Of a stretch of DNA of 37,254 nt, positions 26,635-34,500 are shown piece by piece. Where the stretch lies: assembly GCA_027486335.1 (NCBI GenBank), contig JAIXPK010000187.1, forward strand, positions 1-37,254, given 5' to 3'. Under the pieces are notes generated by a model, which worked only from the letters and a program-made list of their open reading frames with translations, ran no database searches and had not been told where the DNA came from. This stretch comes from Verrucomicrobiaceae bacterium. Lineage in GTDB: Bacteria; Verrucomicrobiota; Verrucomicrobiia; Verrucomicrobiales; V1-33. The position numbers were made by a program, and so were the translations under genes. Numbering within the stretch: the stretch's first letter is position 1; every line of letters begins with the position of its first letter.

Positions 26635-28125
26635 TCACTTGGGTTCGGGTGAGGGAGACTGCAAGGGTAAGCCGCGGGGTGGGGACGGCGGAGGGAGAGC
26701 AGCGGGGTTGAGGGCGGCGGTGATGTCGCGGAGGGCGGCGGCTTTGCGGGCTGGGTTGCGGAGGAGGGCGGCGGCTGGGGATTCGGGGAAGGCGGCGGAG
26801 AGGGTCAGGTTGAGCGGGGCGAGGGACTGGCTGGAGGCGGAGGCGAAGGGTGTCGGGAGTGGGGCGGCGATGCGTAATGAGCACTGGGTTTGGATGGACC
26901 AGAGTTCGGGGCCGACGGGGAGGGAGGCGCGTTCGAGGGCGAGGAAGGCGGATGAATGAAAGACGTTGAGTGAGACTTCTGCGTCGGGGGAGAAGGGGAG
27001 GCCGGAGACGCGGCCGAAGATGGCACTGTCGCTCGAGCGCAGGGGGATATTGCGGAAGAGACGGTGGGAGGGCGAGTGGAGCTGGAGGTTGAGAGATGAT
27101 GGGGGGTAGGAATGAAGGACGAGACCGGCGATGGCGTTGCGGGTGGGGCCGCGTGCGGAGACGTAGAGGAGGCCGAAGCGCGGGACGAGCCATGCGGATT
27201 CGCCGGGTTTGGTGGTGATGCCGCGGGAGGCGAGCCAGCGGCGGGCGTCGACGAGACGGGGAGCGTTGGGGGTGGCGGTGCCGGGTTCGATGAAGGCGCA
27301 GCTGTCTTCGGCGGAGAGGTCAGGCGGGGCGGGGAGGAGATCGGATTGGATTGTGAGGAAGCCCGGGGATGCGGTGGCGCGGATTTCGGCGTCGATGGCG
27401 TTGGCGGTGCGGTCGAAAGGGTTGAGAGGAAATGTCAGGGAGAGACGGCCGATGGCGGAGGATTGCGAGGACGAGCCGTTGCCTATCCAGATGATGGTGC
27501 CTGACGGGTTGGTTGCATAGACGGAAGACTCGCCGGACCATGAGGCGGAGAAGGAAGGGGTGCGGACGTGGCCGGAGGATTCGATGGAGACAATGTCAGG
27601 GAAGTCGGTCTCGGAGAAGGCGAATTCGGATTGGACGTCGAGGGTACCTGGGCGGGATCGGGCGAAGCGCGTCCACTCGCCGCGGCTGCAGGCGATGGAT
27701 TGATCGAGGAGAGTGCGGGGCGGGGAGGATGGGGAGGATTCGGTGAACCAGAGCCGGAGGGAGGCGTAGGGCGAGCGGAAGGCGTCGCTGTAGGGGGCGA
27801 TGGTGGCGACGAGGTCGGTGTTGGGTTGGTTGGCGCGGAAGAAAAGGACGGAGATGGAGTCGGGGCGACCCATGGAAATGAGAGCTATTTCGTCGTCGGC
27901 GAGGGTGACGCCGGCATTGGCGAGGGCGAGCCGGGCGTCGATGGGAGCGAGCGGTCCGAGAGAGGGGATGACGACGGGGAAGCGCGGATGGGTGGTGGCT
28001 GGGGTGGTGGAGAGACGTTCGAGCCAGTCGGGCGGGACGAAGATGAGCGAGGGGGCAGGGGACGCGATGGCGGTCGCGGCTGCGAGGATGAGGATTGCGG
28101 CGGAGCGCAGCAGAGGCGACGGCAT
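26635..28125 (-). CDS. Secreted protein of unknown function
   Basis: A 496-residue protein that I do not recognise. ATG 28125 gives a clear signal peptide (MPSPLLRSAAILILAAATAIA, cut near residue 21). The upstream extension to 28239 is basic shadow sequence that would overlap the pheA start. The mature protein is rich in Ser, Pro and Leu, appears to contain repeated beta strands, and has no Cys pairs or metal motif that stands out; it ends in a Pro/Ser-rich tail. This pattern suggests an envelope-exported structural or substrate-binding protein. It is followed after 8 bases by the exonuclease and diverges from the prephenate dehydratase gene with 97 bases between starts. The amino-acid make-up reflects the strand bias of the region. 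Confidence 0.6.
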   Translation of the reverse strand: MPSPLLRSAAILILAAATAIASPAPSLIFVPPDWLERLSTTPATTHPRFPVVIPSLGPLAPIDARLALANAGVTLADDEIALISMGRPDSISVLFFRANQPNTDLVATIAPYSDAFRSPYASLRLWFTESSPSSPPRTLLDQSIACSRGEWTRFARSRPGTLDVQSEFAFSETDFPDIVSIESSGHVRTPSFSASWSGESSVYATNPSGTIIWIGNGSSSQSSAIGRLSLTFPLNPFDRTANAIDAEIRATASPGFLTIQSDLLPAPPDLSAEDSCAFIEPGTATPNAPRLVDARRWLASRGITTKPGESAWLVPRFGLLYVSARGPTRNAIAGLVLHSYPPSSLNLQLHSPSHRLFRNIPLRSSDSAIFGRVSGLPFSPDAEVSLNVFHSSAFLALERASLPVGPELWSIQTQCSLRIAAPLPTPFASASSQSLAPLNLTLSAAFPESPAAALLRNPARKAAALRDITAALNPAALPPPSPPRGLPLQSPSPEPK

Positions 28126-28222
28126 GGGAAGGGAGGGTAGCGTGTTGGGGCGGGCGAGGGCAAGGATGGAAGGTGGCGCGAACGACTTGATGCGTGGCGA
28201 GGGACGGGGTAGGGACGGGGCG

Positions 28223-29314
28223 ATGGAACTGCCCCGCATTGGATTTCTGGCACCGGCCCCGCTGACGAATGGCTACACGGCGGCGCGGCGGTTTGCGGCG
28301 CAATTTACGGGGAGAGTGGACGGGCTGGCGGGGTTTCGGGAAGTGCCGTTGAAGACACATGCGGCGATTGTGCAGGCGGCGGCGGCGGGGGAGATCGAGT
28401 ACGGGGTCATTGCGGTCGAGAACACGCTGGATGGGATCATTGTGGAGTCGATCCGGGAGCTGGAGCGGTTGTTCGAGACGGAGACGGTGAAGCGGCCGTA
28501 CATCTGCTGGGAGGAGTTGCTGCCGATCCGGCATTTGCTGATCAGCCGGACGGGGAAGTTCGGGGATGTGAGGCGGATTGCGAGTCATGCGAGTGCGCTG
28601 CGGCAGTGTTCGCGTTTTCTGGGGGCGGTGCAGCAGGCGCGGCCGGAGATTGAGTTCACGCAGGCGCTGAGTACGGGGGATGGAGTGGAACAGGCGTTAG
28701 GGGATGAAGGGGTGGCGGCGATGGCGTCGCCGGAGGCGCTGGAGCGGCATGAGCCGGAGCTGAGGGAGGTGGTGTTAGGGGAGGCGATGGCGAGCGGGGA
28801 ATTGAAATGGGATGATGCGGCGTGGCTGACGGATGTGAGGGGAGGGCTGACGAGGTTCTGGATTCTGGGGCCGCAGCCGATGCCGCCGATGCGGGATGCG
28901 AGAGTGCGGGTGACGCAGCGGGATCAACTGGCGCAGATCACGGGGACGGAGGATCACGATCTGCAGAAGACGTGTTATCTTTTGAATCTGGCAGACAAGC
29001 CCGGGTCGGTGCACCGGGCCCTGGGGGCGTTTGCGAGCCGTCAGATCAATGTGGCGTGTGTGTATCCGTATCCGAGGCTGGGGAGGCAGTTTGAGTATCT
29101 GTATTTTGTGGAGATTGAGGGTCACGCGGCGGATCCGCTGGTGGCGGAGGCGGAGGATGAGATCAATGGCGGGGCTGCGGGGCGGCCGGAGCGGGAGCGG
29201 AACTGCATTCTGTTGGGTTCCTATCCGAACACGGCGCTGCTGCAGCGGCACGGGATGCACCGGGAGGAGTTCCGGCGCGGGCATTATCCGGAGGGGATGG
29301 TGTGGCGGGAGTGA
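28223..29314 (+). CDS. pheA: Prephenate dehydratase-like protein with modified ACT domain
   Basis: ATG 28223 gives 363 residues. The dehydratase core is recognisable by VENTLDGIIVESI (66-78, family ENS-EG), SHASALRQCSRFL (121-133), and Thr210-Arg211-Phe212, the catalytic TRF. An ACT domain follows from about residue 256 (LADKPGSVHRALGAFASRQINV). The motif normally ESRP, which binds phenylalanine for feedback control, is Tyr281-Pro-Tyr-Pro284. The N-terminal GPxGT-F block is also changed (GFLAPAPLTNGY). The enzyme converts prephenate to phenylpyruvate in phenylalanine synthesis. A tail of about 60 residues, rich in Arg and Glu, follows the ACT domain. Because the core is divergent, a related but different activity is possible. 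The gene is monocistronic in view. Confidence 0.75.
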   Translation: MELPRIGFLAPAPLTNGYTAARRFAAQFTGRVDGLAGFREVPLKTHAAIVQAAAAGEIEYGVIAVENTLDGIIVESIRELERLFETETVKRPYICWEELLPIRHLLISRTGKFGDVRRIASHASALRQCSRFLGAVQQARPEIEFTQALSTGDGVEQALGDEGVAAMASPEALERHEPELREVVLGEAMASGELKWDDAAWLTDVRGGLTRFWILGPQPMPPMRDARVRVTQRDQLAQITGTEDHDLQKTCYLLNLADKPGSVHRALGAFASRQINVACVYPYPRLGRQFEYLYFVEIEGHAADPLVAEAEDEINGGAAGRPERERNCILLGSYPNTALLQRHGMHREEFRRGHYPEGMVWRE

Positions 29315-29685
29315 GGGGGGGCGCAACTGGAGGCGGGGTGGTTTCAAGATGGATCGTCAGGTAGGGAGGGGCGTTGTGGGAACGGAGAAGGGTGGCGTGG
29401 TGCGGGGCTGTCGCTTGCCGATCACGCGGGCGTTCCCTGCTCCCTGCATTGGATCGCGAGGCGATGATTCCCGGGCAGGGCCACGTTCCAGCATCGAAGA
29501 TTCAGGCACGCATTGTCCATGGGGCCGATTTCACGCGTCATCGCCGGTGCGTAAGCCGCATGTCAGGTTTGACAGCAATTCGTCGTCGTGATATTGTCCC
29601 GGGGAGATTGCGGTTTTCGACGGTCGGATATGGTGATGCCAGTCGAAGATTGCGGTCATGATTACACTGTTAGGCAAAAAAATAT
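29315..29685. other. Gene-free stretch at the change in composition
   Basis: About 370 bases. One open frame (29374-29661) has no start support or family resemblance. From about 29.45 kb the + strand loses most of the excess of G over C seen upstream. I see a candidate promoter at 29569-29597 (listed) and no tRNA or transposase remnants. The end before 29686 is A/T-rich (AAAAAAATATATG). Confidence 0.55.
29569..29597 (+). promoter_or_regulatory. Candidate sigma-70-type promoter for the small membrane protein gene
   Basis: TTGACA at 29569-29574 and TATTGT at 29592-29597 are 17 bases apart. The -35 box is a perfect match and the -10 box fits at the most conserved positions (TA...T). A start about 7 bases downstream would leave a leader of roughly 80 bases to ATG 29686. 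The assignment is by pattern only. Confidence 0.4.
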
Positions 29686-29997
29686 ATGAACCTCGCAGAT
29701 CTAAGCACGTTTTTGGGATTCATCATCTTTTCCATCTTCACTCCAGTATCAGCAAACGGAGCTGGAGCACCATTTTGGCTTGCGGTTACCTTGGTGCCAG
29801 TTGGGATTGGAATTGGGGCGGGGGCGGCCTATCTAAATCATCGTCTGATGTATCGGTTTCTAGGAGTCAAACTGTCACCAAAAGATAAGAATGAGGGAAA
29901 TTTATTTTTATACATGCTTTATCCATTTGCCTCAATTACACTGAGCATAGCCGCTTCCGCAGCTATAGGGAATCTTGCAGCACGAATGATGAAATGA
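29686..29997 (+). CDS. Small three-helix membrane protein, unknown function
   Basis: A 103-residue protein with about three hydrophobic segments (residues 7-24, 30-48 and 73-95) and a charged loop LSPKDKNEGN. I do not recognise the family. Codon use and base content are more A/T-rich than in genes left of 29.3 kb (for example TTTATTTTTATACATG), and G does not outnumber C as it does there, so the gene may be a recent arrival. ATG 29686 has no clear ribosome site, though A/T-rich sequence precedes it. The preceding spacer has a good promoter-like pair. The next gene is 186 bases further on. Confidence 0.55.
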   Translation: MNLADLSTFLGFIIFSIFTPVSANGAGAPFWLAVTLVPVGIGIGAGAAYLNHRLMYRFLGVKLSPKDKNEGNLFLYMLYPFASITLSIAASAAIGNLAARMMK

Positions 29998-30183
29998 ATA
30001 CCACGGAGCCTAATTAATGGATGGAGCCAATGCGGTTGCTTGTCACGGATACTGCTGGCAAGCCTCCGGGCTCTCTCCCTTCTGCAATGACTTACCGTAA
30101 TTTCCACCCTCACCGTGCGTTCCACGCGCAGTCCCGCCCGGAGGCTGCCTGCGCTTGAGACGTTCGGCACAATTCAAATCCAA

Positions 30184-30627
30184 ATGAAGAGAAAACTGAC
30201 GATCATCATGACCATTCTGGCGGCGGCATTTGTGGCTTCCTCGTGTTCCCAGCCGGTGCCCCAGCCGGCGCCAACCGGGGGCGATTACGGGCCGGTCCCC
30301 GCGAGCCGATTCCGAGGCAAGCATTTGGTCTTCGCGACCGGGACTTCCGGTGACAAGTTCATCTGGGAGTTCAGCGGAGACCGATTTAAGATTTCGGGCG
30401 ACGACGGTCCGATCCCCGGGGACGCTGTCTTCACGATCCTCGGGAAGGGGCAGGTGGCCAAGGCGATCGATGGCCGGTGGACGGTGGACGAACAGGGGTT
30501 GACGCTCACCGGCATTACGGCGGATGGGAAGGACGGCTACAAGAATGTCACCCTCCGCCCGTTTCAGACGCCGGTCGTCCGGGTTGATTTGAACGGGACG
30601 CAGTATGTATTCCGCCAGCTCCCGTAG
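30184..30627 (+). CDS. Small lipoprotein, unknown function
   Basis: A 147-residue protein. The N-terminus MKRKLTIIMTILAAAFVASSC is a type II signal peptide: two basic residues, hydrophobic core, then A-S-S-C, with Cys21 as the lipid anchor. The mature part starts with a Pro/Gln-rich linker (QPVPQPAPTGG), then about 110 residues with alternating strands (HLVFATG, KFIWEFSG, VTLRPF), looking like a small beta-barrel or lipocalin-like fold; this is a guess. ATG 30184 follows CAAATCCAA and has no strong ribosome site, but the signal peptide makes the start secure. Codon use has only a mild strand bias. No neighbour explains its role. Confidence 0.7.
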   Translation: MKRKLTIIMTILAAAFVASSCSQPVPQPAPTGGDYGPVPASRFRGKHLVFATGTSGDKFIWEFSGDRFKISGDDGPIPGDAVFTILGKGQVAKAIDGRWTVDEQGLTLTGITADGKDGYKNVTLRPFQTPVVRVDLNGTQYVFRQLP

Positions 30628-30799
30628 CTGCCACGCCGAGCATGCAAGGGTGCATGGCTGCGCGGAACGAGCCAGCCAATGCCCCTGTGGTTGAACGAGG
30701 CTGGCAATAGCTGCGTGGCGGCCGTGGCGACCGGGGTCGATTGGTTGGTTGGGTTTGGGGACGCAGTCATGTTAGGTTTGGGGGTTTGTTGGGGTTTTA

Positions 30800-30863
30800 C
30801 CCAAGGTAGGCCTTCGTGCCTCAGGCCAACCTTGGGCTCTGGGACGCAATCCCGTTGGGATTG
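30800..30863 (+). repeat. Two-hairpin unit of the same layout as the 12.3-kb block
   Basis: A long hairpin (arms CCCAAGGT at 30800-30807 and ACCTTGGG at 30829-30836) is followed after 10 bases by a short hairpin (CAATCCC-GTT-GGGATTG, 30847-30863). Order and spacing match the second and third hairpins of the units at 12.3-12.8 kb, though the stem sequences are unrelated. Confidence 0.7.
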
Positions 30864-30959
30864 TGGGGGGCGTTGGCAGGAGGGCGAAGGTTGAGGCACA
30901 GGATGAGGCGGCGGGAGATGATGGTGTGCCTGGTGGGTTTGTCTCCAGGTTGTCCTCTC

Positions 30960-31053
30960 GCGCCCCGTTGGGGCGCAGGGGTTTACAATCGTGTGATCCC
31001 AGGGCCTCCGCGTTGCTGCGTCCCTGGGCTATGTTCTTTGGGCCCGTTAGGCC
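30960..31053 (+). repeat. Three-hairpin unit of the same layout as the 12.3-kb block
   Basis: First hairpin GCGCCCC-GTT-GGGGCGC (30960-30976), 21-base linker with TTTACAATCGTGTGAT, second hairpin CCCAGGG...CCCTGGG (30998-31028), 11-base linker CTATGTTCTTT, then a weak third hairpin GGCC-CGTTA-GGCC (31041-31053). Linker lengths and the CAATCGT and CTAT words match unit 2 at 12458-12536. Confidence 0.75.
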
Positions 31054-31110
31054 GGAATGGATGGGAGATGGTCTTGCGGTTCGTTGGGGCCGGATGGGAT
31101 GGGGCGGTTG

Positions 31111-31158
31111 GGGCAGATAGGGCGAATAGGGCGAATAGGACGGATGGGACGGATAGGA
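31111..31158 (+). repeat. 9-bp degenerate tandem repeat (GGGCGAATA / GGACGGATG type)
   Basis: At least four consecutive 9-base units: GGGCGAATA twice (31121-31138), GGACGGATG (31139-31147) and GGACGGATA (31148-31156), with weaker copies before. The period is three codons, so any frame across it reads as a tripeptide repeat. It looks like a minisatellite. Confidence 0.75.
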
Positions 31159-31203
31159 ATCAGTGAGTGGAGATGTGAGGATTGGTGGGGAGAGGGGCGA
31201 GTG

Positions 31204-31279
31204 CGGAGCCTCGCGTTTACGGGGCGTGTTCGGAGAGGGAGGGGTGGGAGAGGGTGCGAGGTCGGAGCCTTGCGTTTAC
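31204..31279 (+). repeat. Duplicated 17-base motif (CGGAGCCTCGCGTTTAC)
   Basis: Copies at 31204-31220 and 31263-31279 differ at one base (C/T) and lie 59 bases apart, each preceded by a G-rich stretch. Function unknown; they could be remnants of a longer duplicated block. Confidence 0.6.
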
Positions 31280-31551
31280 CTGGGCATGCAGGCGTGCTGT
31301 GGACGCGGAGGGGCTTGTGTGGAGGGGGGGTGTGGGCGACAAACTGGTTGGCGCGGGCGGTTGGAGCGGTATGTTCGGGGAGGAAGGGCCCCCCCGCTGT
31401 GAGATGTGTTCGAACTATTTTATCGTCATTGGAATTGCCGCCTGGGCGGGCGGTTGGCTGGTCGTTTGGCGGTGTGCCGGGGTTTGGTGATGGAGGGGAT
31501 GGTTGTGCGGATGCGGGTGGAGGCGGACGTTGGAGGAATGGATTGGTGGGG

Positions 31552-34500
31552 ATGGTTGTGCGTGCGGCGGTGCTGATGGGGGTGATGGGGATGTGGGGCC
31601 TGCATGCAGGTGCTGCGACGCGGTATTGGGATGGGGGGACGGTGGATATTGCGGCGAACGGGGATGGGAACAGTGATGGGGTGAGCGGGATTTGGAACAC
31701 GACGGTGAGGAACTGGGATCAAGGCAGTGGATTGCCGCATGTGGCGTGGGTGAATGGCGGGGACATTGCCGACATCAATGGTGCGTCGCAGACCCTGACG
31801 TTGGGAGCGAACATTGGACTTGGGGGGATCGTGCAGAAGTCCGGAGGTGTGTCTGTGGTGATTGCGGGTGGCAGCGGCCCGTTCACGCTTACGTTGAACA
31901 ATTCCGGGGCGAATACCTTCCTTGCGGCGGCGAATGCGACGACTGGCAGAACGCTGACGGTGAATGCCGGGATTGCGGGGGCGGCGGGGAGGAACCTTGT
32001 TCTTGCGGGGCCTGCGACGTCCGGCATCGGGACGATCAATCTGGGTGGGGCCAACACGTATGCTGGCAGCACGAGTTTCAGCGCTGGAGCGACGGGTGGT
32101 GCCCGTGTGTATCTCAGGAATCGGCTCGCGTGTCAGAACAGCACGGTGATCCTGAGTTCGGACGCCGACCTGATCTTTGATGACAACGTCACGGCGAACG
32201 CCTTTGCGTTTGGTGGACTGGCTGCGAGCGGCAGTGGCACGGGATCGAACCTTGCGCTGCGGAACGATGCTGGCGTTGCGATTGCGTTGACGGTGGGCGG
32301 CAACAACAGCAGCACCGTTTACCTCGGGGTGCTGAGTGGAGGGGGTTCGCTCAGTAAAGTGGGTAGTGGCATACTGACGCTTGGCGGGGTGAATACCTAC
32401 AGCGGCGTTACGACGGTGAGTGCCGGGACCCTGCAGGTGGATGGGAGCATCACGAGTCCGACGACGGTGAGCAGCGGGGCGACCCTAGCGGGAGACGGCA
32501 GCGTGAACGCGGCGGTGACGGTGGCTGCGGGTGGTTCGATCACGGCTGGCAGCGGCAACCTGACTGTTTCCAGCCTGACCTTCGGTGGCGCGGGGACCAT
32601 GAATGTCGGGTCCCTGTCGGCATACACGAGTGTCGCGGCGATCCGGGTGACGAACGCCGTGAGTTTTGGTGGCGGTGCGGGAGCGGTGACAATCAACCTG
32701 CCGACCGGACTAGCGTTCAATGGCAGGTTTCGATTGATGCAGATCGGCAGCGGCGCGGTCGATGCCAGCCGGTTCGTGCTAGGGACTGTTCCGGCGCTTG
32801 CCTGGAATCAGAGCGCCGCCTTGCAGGTCAATGGAAGCTATCTGGAGTATGTGATCACGGCGAGCGGCGATACGACGCCGCCGGTGTTGGTCGGAATGGT
32901 GCCGGGCAACAACGCGGTGGGTGTGTCGCCCGGGGCGGAGTTGGTGGCGACCTTCAGTGAGACGGTCGTGGCCGGGAGCGGCAGTATTGAGGTGCGGCGG
33001 AGCAGCGATGGGGTGCTGGTGGAGTCGTTCAATTTGGCATCGTCCTCCCGGCTGAGTTTTGGCGTTGAGCGACTGGTTATCCAACCGACGAATGAGCTGC
33101 CGGCGGGGCAGAGTTATTACGTGGTGATTCCTACGGGGGCGGTGAGGGACACGTCGGGGAACAGTTATGGCGGGATCAGCGGGAGTGCAGGCTGGAGGTT
33201 TACGGTGACGGTTCCGGCGGCACTTTTTACGGACACTGGCAGTCCGGCGAATCCCCTGTGGAGCGAGATTCTGCCGACCCTGAACGTGGATTCCGCAGAC
33301 CCCGGTCCGGTTTATGGATCGCTGATCAATGTGAACAATGCAGCGGTCGAAGTGGGGCTGTACGGCAACCGGCCGATTTCGGTCGGGGCGCAGCGAATTC
33401 ATGTCGCCTGCCATACCTCCACGTCGAATTTCGCGGCCTTCAGTCGGTGGTTCCAGACGGATGGCAACACGCATGTGCTGCGGGTGTTTGTGGACGACGA
33501 GAACACGGCGACGACGCGGGAGGGCACCTCGTCGCACACGGAGGCGTTTACTGCGGATGGCTGGAACTACACAGACAACAGGACCTGGGAATGGACGGCT
33601 CGTTACACGATTGCTCGCCACGCGCAGGGCTATGCCTGTTTTCAGCTCAAGAACACTGACAATGACTGGGCGGTGATGCTCAATATGGGGATCAGCGGTG
33701 CGCTGACGGTGAACAATCGACTGGGTGCGGACCGGGTCGTCACCAATCCTGACGGAACGGCGAAGAGTTTCATCGGCGATGGCTTTGATGTGCGGGTTCT
33801 GGATGACGGCCTGAATTATAAGTTGTGGGTCGATGGGGTGCTGTATGCGGATGGCAGTTATGCGCGGCCTACGGGGGTCACCGCGTTCCGCTGGGGCATG
33901 TATTTCGGGGCGAACAACCTGAATGCTCCGGCCGATTATAACGTGCTGCTGGTGAGCGGCGCGCAGGTGAGATCGTGGCGGGGGACGATGGCGACAGCCT
34001 CGTCGACGGTGGCGAAGGCGAACAACACGACGAATCTGGACAATGGAGCGAGCTGGATCGGGGGCGCGAGTCCCGGCATTTTCAGTCAGGCGCTGTGGAA
34101 CAATGCGGTGACTGGTGCGAACACGGCGACGCTGGGCGCGAGTCAGTTGTGGGAGGGCATCAGGATCGCGAATCCGGGAGGGACGGTGACCATCAATGGC
34201 GGGGCAGTGCTGACGCTTGATGATCTTGGGGTGGACATGACTGCGGCCACCCGGGATCTGGTTGTGAATGGTCCGGTGCAGATGGCGGTTCCGGGGGCAT
34301 GGCGCGTTGCGGCGGGGCGGACGGCGACATTCAATGGAGCGATCAGCGGCTATCCGGGTCTTGCGGTGAGCGGCCCGGGAACCGTGAGGCTGGAGTCGGC
34401 GAACACCTATGGCGGCGGCACGGTCGTCGACGGCGGGACGCTGGTGGCGAACGACAATGCGGCGCTTGGGACGGGACCGCTGGTGCTCGAGGGTGGGGGA

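Larger units (their letters stand above)
30628..31551. other. Gene-free stretch with hairpin strings and short repeats, upstream of the giant surface-protein gene
   Basis: About 920 bases without a supportable gene. Overlapping frames here are G-rich by chance or arise from repeats, and the frame of the surface protein is open back to 31057 but encodes repeat-like Gly/Arg/Ile stretches with no signal peptide, so I exclude it. The stretch holds two hairpin units (30800-30863 and 30960-31053), a 9-base tandem repeat (31111-31158), and two copies of a 17-base motif (31204-31220 and 31263-31279). Its right end has GGAGG at 31532-31536, which may be the ribosome site of the next gene. Confidence 0.6.

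Noticed and set aside
29374-29661. Open frame of 95 codons in the 29.3-29.7 kb spacer
   Set aside because: No ribosome site, no recognised motif, Arg-rich and out of step with the promoter-like site at 29569.
31057-31551. N-terminal extension of the giant surface protein
   Set aside because: Frame openness arises from G-rich DNA and a 9-base repeat; a signal peptide and the GGAGG site place the start near 31546-31552.
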